Source of the DNA: Rhodophyticola sp017644125
Lineage (GTDB): Bacteria; Pseudomonadota; Alphaproteobacteria; Rhodobacterales; Rhodobacteraceae
Reading direction: 5' to 3' (one strand)
DNA length: 64,000 bases
Assembly: GCF_042140125.1 (NCBI RefSeq)
Contig: NZ_CP159473.1
Shown here one piece after another: positions 36,273-45,275 of this stretch. Below the pieces are notes generated by a model, which had not been told where the DNA came from, ran no database searches, and worked only from the letters and a program-made list of their open reading frames with translations. Position 1 is the first letter of the stretch; each line of letters starts with the position of its first letter. The translations under genes and the position numbers were made by a program.

Positions 36273-37198
36273 TCCCTGTTCTGGACTGGCAGCGCTTTGC
36301 CTCGGGCGAGGATCGCGACGGGTTCGTCGCCGATCTGGGCGCGGCAGCGCGGGGGCCGGGATTTTTCCTGCTGACGGGGCACGGGGTTGACCCGTCCCTG
36401 TCGGCGCGCATCTTCGAGATGGCCGATCTGTTCTTCGCGCTGCCGCAATCGGAGAAAGAGGCGATTTCGATCCTGAAGACGCCTCATTACCGGGGCTGGG
36501 CCCGCGACGGGCTGGAATCTCTGGATGAAGGCAGCGGACAGGCGGACCGCAAGGAAAGCTTCAACATGGGCCTTGATCTGGCCGCCGACGATCCGCGCGT
36601 GCTGGCGGGGGACCCTTTTCGCGGCGTGAACCAATGGCCGAACCTGCCTGGATTTCGCGAAACGATGCTGGCCTATTACGATGCGGCCATGGCGCTTGGC
36701 GTGGATATCCACCGCGCCATCGCCCTCGATCTGGGCCTTGAGGAGCATCATTTCGACAGCGCCTTTGTCGATCCGCTGGCCGCGTTGCGGGTGCTGCACT
36801 ATCCCCCGGGCACCGGCGCCGCCGGAGAGATCGGCGCGGGCGCGCATACCGATTACGGTGCGATCACCCTTCTGATGACCGATGGGGAGGCGGGTCTGCA
36901 AGTGCGCCAGCGCGGCGGAGACTGGGTTGACGCCCCCCATATCGACGGGGCCTATGTGGTCAATATCGGCGACTGCCTGATGCGCTGGACCAACGATATC
37001 TACGTCTCCACCCCGCATCGGGTCTTGCCGCCGAAACGGGCCCGCCGATCCATCGCGTTTTTCGTGGAGGCGAACCCGGATGTGGTGGTGACGGCCCTGC
37101 CCGGAACCGGTGCGCCGAAGTATCCGCCCGTGCGCGCCGCCGATTACCTGATGTCCCGGCTTGACGCGACCTACAACGCCCCGGTCGCGCGAAGCTAG
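36269..37198 (+). CDS. 2-oxoglutarate/Fe(II) oxygenase, isopenicillin-N-synthase-like
   Basis: 309 residues. The N-terminal DIOX_N region contains GPGFFLLTGHGVD. The C-terminal jelly roll holds the iron ligands HTDYGAITLL (HxD) and STPHRVLPPKR (distal His), with RRSIAFF carrying the R-x-S that binds 2-oxoglutarate. Relatives of this subfamily include thymine 7-hydroxylase of fungi, which oxidises a pyrimidine methyl group. That makes a heterocycle hydroxylation role attractive here, though only by analogy. Its stop codon lies in CTAG shared with the convergent beta-galactosidase. Confidence 0.87.
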   Translation: MIPVLDWQRFASGEDRDGFVADLGAAARGPGFFLLTGHGVDPSLSARIFEMADLFFALPQSEKEAISILKTPHYRGWARDGLESLDEGSGQADRKESFNMGLDLAADDPRVLAGDPFRGVNQWPNLPGFRETMLAYYDAAMALGVDIHRAIALDLGLEEHHFDSAFVDPLAALRVLHYPPGTGAAGEIGAGAHTDYGAITLLMTDGEAGLQVRQRGGDWVDAPHIDGAYVVNIGDCLMRWTNDIYVSTPHRVLPPKRARRSIAFFVEANPDVVVTALPGTGAPKYPPVRAADYLMSRLDATYNAPVARS

Positions 37199-39090
37199 CG
37201 CCGCAGAAAACCGGCGGGCGGAATGGCTGTCCCCTCGAACTCGGCCGGATCGGGCCCGTGGTTGAAGATGAACCGTGTCGGGCCGGATTGGCGAATGCGG
37301 ATATCTTCGGGCAGTTCCTGCACGAACACCCCCGCCGCGCCTGCCAGACGGGTGAGAACCCGCACCAGATAGGTGGGGTCGGGCCAGCCGCCCAGATAGT
37401 GCAGGGGCCCCGCGTGCACAAGAACCGGCAGGCCGTCCGCGTCACGGTCCAGCACATGCGCCCCGCCTTCCAGATGTTCGCGCCAGAGCGTGATGGCGCC
37501 ACCGCCCGCCACCGGCACGGGCATGTCCGGGCGCAGGGTTTCGACCCGCGCAACCACGGCATCCAGCCCGGAGATCGCCGGCGGCAATGGAACCGGGATC
37601 GCGAACGTATCGGTCTTGGAGCCGAAACGCGGACCGAAAAGCGCCTGCGCACCCGACGCCGCAATCGCCGGGATCAGATCGGGCAGGGGCATATCCAGCC
37701 CCGGCGCCAATATCAGATCGTAGCCGGTGAAATCCCCGGTATCGGGCGGCAGGATGTCGATCGACAGCCCCAGTTTCCTCAGGCCCCGATAGACCTCGAA
37801 TACCAGACGGAAGTAGTCGCAGCCCCTGCCCTGTGGCTGCACGTCCCAACTCCAAGCGGACTGATAATCGAAGATCAGAGCAACCGGGGCCTTCGCCGTT
37901 TCCACATCTGGTGCCGCGGCCAGCTCTGCCGCCACCGCAGCCGCCTCCGCATGACCGACGGCTTCGGCATGGTCCGGCCTGAGCAGACCGGCATGCATCT
38001 GCTCCTGCGCGAAGGGCGCCTGACGCCAGCGAAAGTAGCAGACCGCCTCGGCGCCATGGGCAAAGGCCTCCCATGTCCAGAACCGCACCATGCCCGGCAG
38101 AGGCGCGGGGTTATGCGGTGCCCAGTTCACCGGACCGGGCTGCTGTTCCATCACCCACCACCGGCCATGGCCGACGCTGCGGTAAAGATCGTGGTGAAAG
38201 GCCTGAAAGTCCGGGTCGCCCTGCCGCGCATAGCGGCGCTTGTGGGCATCCGCCTCCTCAAGACGTTCCTCCAGAAACCCCAGCGGGTAACTGTCCCAGG
38301 TGGCGATGTCCAACTGCCGCCCGGTCGCGAAATGATCGAATTCGGTGATCCGGCCCATGTAATTGTGGCTGATCGGCGCGTCGGACCGCGCCCGGATCGT
38401 CTCGACCTGGGCGGTGTTGAACCGCGCAACCTGCTCCGAACTGAAGCGGCGGAAATCCATCGCATGGGCCGGGTTGGGTTCGGTCACCGTCAGATTGGGC
38501 AGTTCGATTTCATCAAAATCACGATACTCCATCGACCAGAAGACATTGCCCCAGGCCCGGTTCAAAGCCTCCGGTGACTGATACCGCTGCGCCAGCCAAT
38601 CGCGGAACGCGCGGCGCGCGGCTTTGGAATAGGACAGGACCGTATCGTGGCAGCCGTATTCATTGTCGGTCTGCCATGCGCCGAGCGCGGGGTGCCGCCC
38701 ATAGCGCTCGGCAAGCAGGGCGGTGATCCGCACCGCCTCCGCCCGGTACCCGTCATGAGAAAAACAGTAATGCCGACGGGACCCGAAGCCCCGCGCCCGG
38801 CCTTTTGCATCCACGGCCAGCATGTCCGGGTGCCGCTCCAGCATCCAGCGTGGCGGCGTGGCGGTCGGCGTGCCAAGCACGATCTTCAGGCCTGCCTGCG
38901 CCAGTGTGTCGAAGGCCCGATCCATCCAGTCAAACTGCAGATCGCCGGGGGCGGGCTCCAGCCGGGACCACGCGAACTCCCCGATCCGCACCCAGGTCAG
39001 ACCCATATCGGCCATGCGCGCGGCATCTTCGGCCCAGATATCCTCGGGCCAGTGTTCAGGATAGTAACAGGTTCCAAGCGTGCGCTTCAT
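37195..39090 (-). CDS. Beta-galactosidase, glycoside hydrolase family 42
   Basis: 631 residues, normal GH42 length, no signal peptide, so cytoplasmic. It begins MKRTLGTCYYPEHWPEDIWA, the classic GH42 entry. The acid/base is Glu144 in WQTDNEYGCH and the nucleophile is Glu315 in WWVMEQQPGPVNW. The trimerisation domain follows at ~390-580. It releases D-galactose from imported beta-galactosides. It is last in the galactoside operon and overlaps the lactonase gene by 4 bases. Confidence 0.94.
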   Translation of the reverse strand: MKRTLGTCYYPEHWPEDIWAEDAARMADMGLTWVRIGEFAWSRLEPAPGDLQFDWMDRAFDTLAQAGLKIVLGTPTATPPRWMLERHPDMLAVDAKGRARGFGSRRHYCFSHDGYRAEAVRITALLAERYGRHPALGAWQTDNEYGCHDTVLSYSKAARRAFRDWLAQRYQSPEALNRAWGNVFWSMEYRDFDEIELPNLTVTEPNPAHAMDFRRFSSEQVARFNTAQVETIRARSDAPISHNYMGRITEFDHFATGRQLDIATWDSYPLGFLEERLEEADAHKRRYARQGDPDFQAFHHDLYRSVGHGRWWVMEQQPGPVNWAPHNPAPLPGMVRFWTWEAFAHGAEAVCYFRWRQAPFAQEQMHAGLLRPDHAEAVGHAEAAAVAAELAAAPDVETAKAPVALIFDYQSAWSWDVQPQGRGCDYFRLVFEVYRGLRKLGLSIDILPPDTGDFTGYDLILAPGLDMPLPDLIPAIAASGAQALFGPRFGSKTDTFAIPVPLPPAISGLDAVVARVETLRPDMPVPVAGGGAITLWREHLEGGAHVLDRDADGLPVLVHAGPLHYLGGWPDPTYLVRVLTRLAGAAGVFVQELPEDIRIRQSGPTRFIFNHGPDPAEFEGTAIPPAGFLRR

Positions 39091-39938
39091 AAGATGACCT
39101 GATGCTCCTGCTGCCCGGTCATGCCGGTCGCGATCCTGAAGGTCATGCCCGCCTGCGGCTGCGCATCGATGCGATCCTCCGGCAGGCCTTGTCGCGCCGT
39201 CGTGACATAGAGAATGCCATCTGCCAGGGCAGGGCAGGATGCCTGCTCCACCGGGACGGAGAATTCTTCTACAAGATTACCACCGCGATCATATCGCCCC
39301 ACGCGCCAGCCACCCCATTCGGCGCAGACGAAGCACCCGTCGGCATCGATCACGGCGCCATCGGGATTGATCCCTGCCGCGCGGTGATCAAGGTAGATCT
39401 CCGGCTCGCCCCTTGGCCAGCCATCTTCATCCAGCGCAACCCGCCAGACCAGCCGCTTATCGGTGTCGGCGAAACAGGCTTGCCTCCCGTCGGGCGTGAA
39501 ACAGATCGCGTTGGGGATAGTGATACCGTCGTAAAGCGGCCTGATCTCGCCCCGATAATAGCGATAGATCGTGCCCGCCCCGGCATCGGCCATCTTGCCC
39601 ATGGTCCCGATCCAGAATCCGCCATTGGGGTCGGCACGCCCGTCATTGGAGCGTGTGACGGGATTGTCGGCCTCCAGCGGCACGATCACGTCCGATGCGC
39701 CTGTCAGGATATCGAAACTGATCAGGTCACGTTCCGTCGCGAGCAGCAGCGTGCTGTCATCCACCCACCCCGCCGCGGATACATGGCGATCAAACGTCCA
39801 TTCCTGCCGGTCGCCGCCCGCCCGTGAAAACAGCCGCTTGCCCATGATATCGAACCAGAACAGGCGCTCCAGCCGGGGGTGCCACAGCGGCCCCTCGCCC
39901 AGAATATTCCGGCGGTCGTCGAAAACTTCGGCTGTCAT
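39087..39938 (-). CDS. SMP-30/gluconolactonase family lactonase
   Basis: 283 residues from the ATG at 39938. The six-bladed propeller motifs include ILGEGPLWHPRLERLFWFDI (with the metal-binding Glu), SNDGRADPNGGFWIGTM (Asn and Asp ligands) and NPDGAVIDADGCFVCAEW. In this operon it should open D-galactono-lactone made by the dehydrogenase to D-galactonate, the second step of the De Ley-Doudoroff route. ATGA overlaps on both sides. Confidence 0.91.
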   Translation of the reverse strand: MTAEVFDDRRNILGEGPLWHPRLERLFWFDIMGKRLFSRAGGDRQEWTFDRHVSAAGWVDDSTLLLATERDLISFDILTGASDVIVPLEADNPVTRSNDGRADPNGGFWIGTMGKMADAGAGTIYRYYRGEIRPLYDGITIPNAICFTPDGRQACFADTDKRLVWRVALDEDGWPRGEPEIYLDHRAAGINPDGAVIDADGCFVCAEWGGWRVGRYDRGGNLVEEFSVPVEQASCPALADGILYVTTARQGLPEDRIDAQPQAGMTFRIATGMTGQQEHQVIL

Positions 39939-40540
39939 CCCGATGCCTCGTCGAAGGCCGCGACGATCTCCGCGGCGCGTGCGGCAACGTCGGCCACCTG
40001 CATCCCCGGCGTGTAGATGCCCGTGCCAAGCCCGAAACCGTCGGCGCTGGCGGCGACCCAGTCCGCGAAATTCGCCGGCCCGACACCGCCCACCATGTAA
40101 ACCTGCACACCCCGTGGCAGCACCGCACGCAGGGCCTTCAGCCCGCCAAACCCCATCAGATGGCTGGGAAAGACCTTCAATCCATCGGCGCCCGCTTTCA
40201 GCGCAGCAAAGCATTCCGTCGGGGTCAGCACCCCGGGAAAGCTTTGCATACCCGCCGCCTTGGTGGCCGCCACCACCTCGGCATCGAAATTGGGAGAGAC
40301 GATGAGCCGTCCGCCCGCACCGGCCACATGCGCCACGTCCTGCCGGGTCAGCACGGTTCCCGCACCGATCAGCGCGTCCCGGCCAAAGCTCTGCACCATC
40401 ACGGCGATGCTGTCCAAAGGGTCGGGCGAGTTCAGCGGCACCTCGATCCGGTCGATACCCGCCGCGATCAGCACGTCAGCGACCAGCGCGGCTTCGGAAG
40501 GCGTTATTCCCCGCAGGATCGCAATGAGGGGTCGGCTCAT
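39935..40540 (-). CDS. dgoA: 2-dehydro-3-deoxy-6-phosphogalactonate aldolase
   Basis: 201 residues, KDPG/KDPGal aldolase family. PLIAILRGITPSEA is the conserved opening with the Arg-Gly of the phosphate or carboxylate site. RIEVPLNSPDP carries the catalytic Glu and GADGLKVFPSHLMG the Schiff-base Lys, here with VFPS in the form typical of DgoA rather than Eda (which has FFPA). It splits KDPGal into pyruvate and glyceraldehyde 3-phosphate, the last step of galactose oxidation. Confidence 0.91.
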   Translation of the reverse strand: MSRPLIAILRGITPSEAALVADVLIAAGIDRIEVPLNSPDPLDSIAVMVQSFGRDALIGAGTVLTRQDVAHVAGAGGRLIVSPNFDAEVVAATKAAGMQSFPGVLTPTECFAALKAGADGLKVFPSHLMGFGGLKALRAVLPRGVQVYMVGGVGPANFADWVAASADGFGLGTGIYTPGMQVADVAARAAEIVAAFDEASG

Positions 40541-41454
40541 GATGTCGTCTCCGCAATCGTCCGATAGGCGCGCGCCAATCCGGTTCGTGTCAGCGGACCG
40601 GCATCCAGCATCCGCGCCGCGGCACCTTGCGACGCAAGCGCCTCGACATAGAGCGCGGCAAGCGCGGGCGCGCCCGCAACCACCACCTGCTGGCCCAGCC
40701 AATAGGGGCGCGCGGCGGCCAGTTCCGCGCCGATCAGCCCCCCCGAAAGCTGCCCCCGGGCCGCCTCGGGCGTCAGGCCCTGCAAAACGCCTTCGGCGCG
40801 GATGGCGAACAGGCGCTGCGCCATCCTCTCGGGCCGCGACAGCGCGTCGGACACCGCAGACATGAAGCGCGCGCCATCCATGTTCTCCCGTGAAACCCCG
40901 TGCCGCAACACGCTCTGCTCGGACAGGAGCCGGAACAACTCGCCCGTCATGAAGGTCTGGAAGCTGACCACTTCGCCCGCGCTGATATGAACCCATTTGG
41001 TATGCGTGCCGGGCAGACACAGCACACCGTCAAACGTCGATTCTTCTACAAGAAAACCGGCGATCTGGGTTTCCTCGCCACGCATCACGTCGGCGGGCGT
41101 CATCTGGCTCATGCCCGGCATGATGAACAGCCGAATCCGCGCATCCCGTGTCGGCACGGCAACCGGTTTGAGCGCCCCGGGCACGCAGGGCACCGGCTGA
41201 TAGGGCACCTCCGCCAACCCCTGCCGGGAGCCGACCATACCGCAGGCCAGAACCGGGACCTGCCCGGTTCCCAGCCATGGCTCTATCAGATGCAGCAGGG
41301 CCGGTTCGAACGCATCGCGGGCAAGCCCGTTCATGCCGTCTTCGGAACTGGCCCGGGCGCGTGCCACACCCTCCCGCGACATCGCCCAGACCCGCAGCCG
41401 CGAGGTGCCCCAGTCCACGGCGATCCAGTCGGCATATGCAGCCGCGCCGCTCAT
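40537..41454 (-). CDS. dgoK: 2-dehydro-3-deoxygalactonokinase
   Basis: 305 residues, DgoK family of the ASKHA superfamily. DWIAVDWGTSRLRVW is the first phosphate-binding motif, VLACGMVGSRQGL and LCLPGTHTKWVHI are conserved DgoK blocks, and VVVAGAPALAALY is near the C-terminus. It phosphorylates 2-keto-3-deoxygalactonate at O6 using ATP. The start at 41454 gives an ATGA overlap with the SDR gene. Confidence 0.91.
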   Translation of the reverse strand: MSGAAAYADWIAVDWGTSRLRVWAMSREGVARARASSEDGMNGLARDAFEPALLHLIEPWLGTGQVPVLACGMVGSRQGLAEVPYQPVPCVPGALKPVAVPTRDARIRLFIMPGMSQMTPADVMRGEETQIAGFLVEESTFDGVLCLPGTHTKWVHISAGEVVSFQTFMTGELFRLLSEQSVLRHGVSRENMDGARFMSAVSDALSRPERMAQRLFAIRAEGVLQGLTPEAARGQLSGGLIGAELAAARPYWLGQQVVVAGAPALAALYVEALASQGAAARMLDAGPLTRTGLARAYRTIAETTS

Positions 41455-42236
41455 CCCGGAAACACCACGCCGCCGTCGATCAACAGGGACTGGCCGGTCA
41501 TCATCCGGCTGGCATCGGAAGCCAGGAACAGTGTTCCGCCCACAATATCGGCCGGCGCCAGATGCGCCTTGAGGCATTGCTTTTCCATATGGGCGGCAAG
41601 ATCCTCGGGGCTGGCCCACATCTCAAGCTGCTTGTCGGTCAGAACCCAGCCAGGCAGCAGGGCGTTGGCGCGGATACCGTCCGGGCCGAACTCCCGCGCG
41701 AGGCTCCGGGTCATCGCGGTGATGCCGCCATTGGCGGTCGTATAGGCCGGATAGCCCGCATTCCCCATCATGTAGGATACCGAGGAAAAGTTCACGATCG
41801 CACCACCCCCGGCCTTGCGCATACCGTCGATCACGGCCTGACAGGCAAAGAAATAGGCCTTGAGATTGATCGCCTGCGACCAGTCCCAGAACTCTTCGGT
41901 CACGTCTTCGGTCGCGTGGCGCCTGTCATTAGCCGCGTTGTTGACCAGAACGGTGACAGGTCCATTCACCTCCGCGGCTTCGGCGATGCAGGCTCTCAGC
42001 CGAGGAATATCGGTGATGTCGCATGGCATGAAATGCGGGCGCGCACCTGTGTCGATCTCCATCTGCGCCACAAACTCCGATGCGTCGGAGCGCTGCACGA
42101 ACGCCACCTGCGCGCCTTGCCGCAGGAACCCTTCGGTCAGGGCCGCGCCAATGCCCGACCCGCCGCCGGTGATGAACACCGAGGCCCCTTTGAGGTCGGG
42201 GAAAATAGCCGTCATCTCCGTCGGGTCCGATGTCAC
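41451..42236 (-). CDS. SDR-family dehydrogenase, probable D-galactose 1-dehydrogenase
   Basis: 261 residues if started at the GTG at 42236, which makes a GTGA overlap with the alpha-galactosidase stop, like its neighbours; an internal ATG at 42215 is the alternative. VFITGGGSGIGAALTEGFLR is the NAD(P) loop, VNNAANDRR the NNAG-like motif, and NFSSVSYMMGNAGYPAYTTANGG gives Ser with a YxxxN arrangement, Asn replacing the usual Lys four residues after Tyr. By operon context it should oxidise D-galactose to the lactone. The Lys to Asn change is worth verifying. Confidence 0.82.
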   Translation of the reverse strand: MTSDPTEMTAIFPDLKGASVFITGGGSGIGAALTEGFLRQGAQVAFVQRSDASEFVAQMEIDTGARPHFMPCDITDIPRLRACIAEAAEVNGPVTVLVNNAANDRRHATEDVTEEFWDWSQAINLKAYFFACQAVIDGMRKAGGGAIVNFSSVSYMMGNAGYPAYTTANGGITAMTRSLAREFGPDGIRANALLPGWVLTDKQLEMWASPEDLAAHMEKQCLKAHLAPADIVGGTLFLASDASRMMTGQSLLIDGGVVFPG

Positions 42237-44407
42237 AACCGTTCTCCTTCGATTACCCACATGGTTTCCGGAAAGGCCCAAGGCAGAACCAGACCATGAT
42301 GCATCAGCCAGGCGCCGGAAACCTCGATCGGCCCGGTCTTCAGGATCGGCTCGCCCCGGCTCAACGCCGGAATGTCCGCCCGGTTCAGAAACCCGATCCG
42401 GTAGCGCGCGAGCGGGTCCAGCGCCGTCAGCCGCAGGGGTCGCGGCGAGATCTGGGCTGAGGTCGCGGCCTTGCCCGCAAAGACCACGAACCGGTCACCT
42501 TCGCGGGTCATCTGCTGCTCTGCAAGAACGGCGGGGTCGGCGCTGTCCAGCCGGAGGATATCCGCGCCCGCCATCCAGTCGCGATTGGCTTTCCACCAGG
42601 CGGTGACTTGCCTGAGAACGGCGGCTTCGCGGGTATCCAGCTCACGCGGATCCATCTCGAAGCCCATATGCCGCTGTGCCGCGACCCAGGCCCGGAAGGC
42701 GATATCCAGAACCCGCCCCGAGGTGTGGCAGCGCCGCGGCCCCACATGGGAGCCGGTGACGACCATCGGCAGAAACAGCGCCGCGTCGTGCTGGATCCGA
42801 AGACGCTCCAGCGCATCGTTGCTGTCGCTCAGCCAAACCCGCTGCGTCCGCTTCATGATCCCGAAATCTATCCGCCCCCCGCCGGAGGCGCAGCTTTCTA
42901 TCTCGACCTTCGGGAACTCCGCGCGCAGCCGGTCGATCAAGGCATAGGATCCACGGGTCTGGTCCGCGTCGGGCATCGGCAGAACCCGGTTATGATCCCA
43001 TTTGACATAGTCGATCTCGTGCGCCGAGAGGATGGCGGCCATCCGATCATAGATGAAATCGCGCACCTCCGGCAGCGCCATGTTCAGCGCTTTCTGCTGG
43101 CGCCCGAGCGTCTGGTCCTCGCCGCCAAGGGCCCAGTCGGGATGGGCCCGGTGAATATCGCTGTCGGGGTTGATCATCTCGGGTTCGAACCAGATCCCGA
43201 AGCTCATTCCAAGCCCGTGGACATGGCGGATCAGCGGATCGAGCCCTTCGGGATACTTGCGCGCATCGACCTCCCAGTCGCTCAGGGAGCGGGTATCGTC
43301 ATCGCGCTGGCCGAACCATCCGTCATCAAGCACGAACCGCTCCGCCCCCAGATCGGCCGCGCGGCCCGCGATGTCCTTCAGAACCGGAAGCGAATGGTCG
43401 AAATAGACGGCCTCCCAGCAATTGTAATGCACCGGCCGCGGAACGGCCGGCTTTGGCCAGTTCACGATCCTGTCCCGCAGGTGGCGTTGAAACGCGACCG
43501 CACAACCGTTCAGCCCGCTTGCGGAATAGGTGATGTAGAGCGGGGCGCTTTCGAAGCGTTTCGCGGGCCTTGTTTCCATCCGCGCGGCATGCCCGAACTG
43601 CACCTGACGCCGCCCATCGGGCAACTCCTCGGCGATCATCTTGTGCCCGCCGGACCAGCCATAGTGGAAGCCATAGGCCTCGCCCGCGGTGTTGCTGCAC
43701 CCGATACAGGGAACCAGAAGGCCCGGAAAATGCTCATGCCCGGTCCGCCCGGTGCGGTTTTCCCGATAGCGCATCCCGGCGGACCAGGGCGTGCGGTTCA
43801 ACTGAAACTCGCCGCACCAGCGCCCCGAGACATCGATCATCTCGACGCTTTGCTGCGGCGCGGGCAGAACCGGCGCCGCCAGCCAGTGCAGATGTACCGG
43901 GTCCGACGCATCCAGCCGCGACCGCGCGGTGATGACCCGCGTGCTGGTATCGGTCAGGAAAAAGAAGGTCAGCGTCAGGCCGTTCTCCGCATCCGCGAAG
44001 ATCAGCCGCAGGCTTTGGCCATCGCCTTCTTCGGCGACGAAGCAGAATTTCGGCAAAAGCGGCGTGCCGTCGCCTGCACGCAGGATCAGCCCGGGCTGGC
44101 CCGGAAAGGTTCGCACGGCCTCGGGGCAGATCGACAGGTCGGGGTTTTCGTCCAGCATGCCGCCGGTCACGTCGATGGCATGGGCCGCGTGCAGCGTGGC
44201 CAGATCCTCGTCATCGGGCAGCGGCGCACCCCAATAGACGACTTGCGGCAGGCGGTCGCCATGGGCGGCCAGCACAAGCGTCTGCCGCCCGCCATCGTCC
44301 AGCCGCCATGTCCGCGCATCGCGGCGGACAGGCCGGACCGCACGGTCGTCAACCGGCGCATGCGCCGGGGCCGAAGGGATATCCGCGCTGTCGGGAAAAC
44401 TCGCCAT
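42233..44407 (-). CDS. Alpha-galactosidase, glycoside hydrolase family 36
   Basis: 724 residues from the ATG at 44407. There is an N-terminal beta-sandwich, then a (beta/alpha)8 barrel with FVLDDGWFGQRDDD and FGIWFEPEMINPDSD, both GH36 hallmarks. The nucleophile is Asp471 in YVKWDHNR and the acid/base is probably Asp528 in WLSDSNDALERLR. It lacks a signal peptide, so it hydrolyses imported alpha-galactosides (melibiose, raffinose, galactosylglycerol type) inside the cell. Confidence 0.94.
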   Translation of the reverse strand: MASFPDSADIPSAPAHAPVDDRAVRPVRRDARTWRLDDGGRQTLVLAAHGDRLPQVVYWGAPLPDDEDLATLHAAHAIDVTGGMLDENPDLSICPEAVRTFPGQPGLILRAGDGTPLLPKFCFVAEEGDGQSLRLIFADAENGLTLTFFFLTDTSTRVITARSRLDASDPVHLHWLAAPVLPAPQQSVEMIDVSGRWCGEFQLNRTPWSAGMRYRENRTGRTGHEHFPGLLVPCIGCSNTAGEAYGFHYGWSGGHKMIAEELPDGRRQVQFGHAARMETRPAKRFESAPLYITYSASGLNGCAVAFQRHLRDRIVNWPKPAVPRPVHYNCWEAVYFDHSLPVLKDIAGRAADLGAERFVLDDGWFGQRDDDTRSLSDWEVDARKYPEGLDPLIRHVHGLGMSFGIWFEPEMINPDSDIHRAHPDWALGGEDQTLGRQQKALNMALPEVRDFIYDRMAAILSAHEIDYVKWDHNRVLPMPDADQTRGSYALIDRLRAEFPKVEIESCASGGGRIDFGIMKRTQRVWLSDSNDALERLRIQHDAALFLPMVVTGSHVGPRRCHTSGRVLDIAFRAWVAAQRHMGFEMDPRELDTREAAVLRQVTAWWKANRDWMAGADILRLDSADPAVLAEQQMTREGDRFVVFAGKAATSAQISPRPLRLTALDPLARYRIGFLNRADIPALSRGEPILKTGPIEVSGAWLMHHGLVLPWAFPETMWVIEGERL

Positions 44408-44423
44408 CAAGGTACCCAGATCG

Positions 44424-45272
44424 TTATTTCACGGCCCCCAGCGTCAGGCCCGCTATGAAGTGTTTCTGCATGGCGAAAAACATTGCCACGGGCGGGATCG
44501 CCGCCACGATGCTGCCCGCGCTCATCAGGTGATACATCGCCCGGTACTGCGCGTTGAAGCTGGTGATCCCGGCGGTGACCGGTTGGCTTTCGGGGCTCTG
44601 GGTCAAGACCACCGCCCAGAAGTAATCGTTCCAGATGAAGGTGAAGATCAGTACTGCCAGCGCTGCGATCGCGGGCCGCATCAGCGGCAGGACCACATAC
44701 CAGAAGATGCGCCATTCGCTGACCCCTTCGACCCGCGCCGCTTCGATCAGTTCGCGGGGCAACGCCCGGATGAAATTGCGCATGAACAAGGTACAGAAGC
44801 CGGTCTGAAAGGCGATGTGAAACAGAACCAGCCCGATGCGGGTGTCATAGAGCCCCATATCCAGCGTCAGATCGCGCACTGGCACCATCAGGATCTGGAA
44901 CGGCACGAAGTTACCGGCCACGAACATGAAGAAGATCAGGAGATTGCCCTTGAAGCGATAAACCCCCAGCGCGAACCCGGTCATGCAGGAAAGCGCCACC
45001 GCGCCCGCCACGGTCGGCACCGTGATCATCACCGAGTTCCACAGATATCGCGGCATGTCCGACCCGGTGAACACGAGGAAGTAATTGGCAAATCCCTCGA
45101 AGCTGCTCGGCAGGCCCCAATAGTTGCCGGTGGTGAAATCGGCGCCGGGTTTGATCGAAAACCACATCACCGCCAGAAGCGGCAGCAGCCACAGGACCAT
45201 CGCGACAGGCAGCAACGTCTGATAGGTCAGCTGCCAGGTGCGGGAGGTCTTTGCGATAGGCGTCGGAAACAT
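44424..45272 (-). CDS. Carbohydrate ABC transporter permease (MalG type)
   Basis: 282 residues with six membrane segments. The EAA loop ELIEAARVEGVSEWRIFWYV is the ATPase contact of MalG-like subunits. NDYFWAVVLTQSPESQPVTAG near the C-terminus is a family block. It lies 3 bases downstream of the partner permease and 16 bases ahead of the alpha-galactosidase gene. Confidence 0.93.
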   Translation of the reverse strand: MFPTPIAKTSRTWQLTYQTLLPVAMVLWLLPLLAVMWFSIKPGADFTTGNYWGLPSSFEGFANYFLVFTGSDMPRYLWNSVMITVPTVAGAVALSCMTGFALGVYRFKGNLLIFFMFVAGNFVPFQILMVPVRDLTLDMGLYDTRIGLVLFHIAFQTGFCTLFMRNFIRALPRELIEAARVEGVSEWRIFWYVVLPLMRPAIAALAVLIFTFIWNDYFWAVVLTQSPESQPVTAGITSFNAQYRAMYHLMSAGSIVAAIPPVAMFFAMQKHFIAGLTLGAVK

Positions 45273-45275
45273 CGC

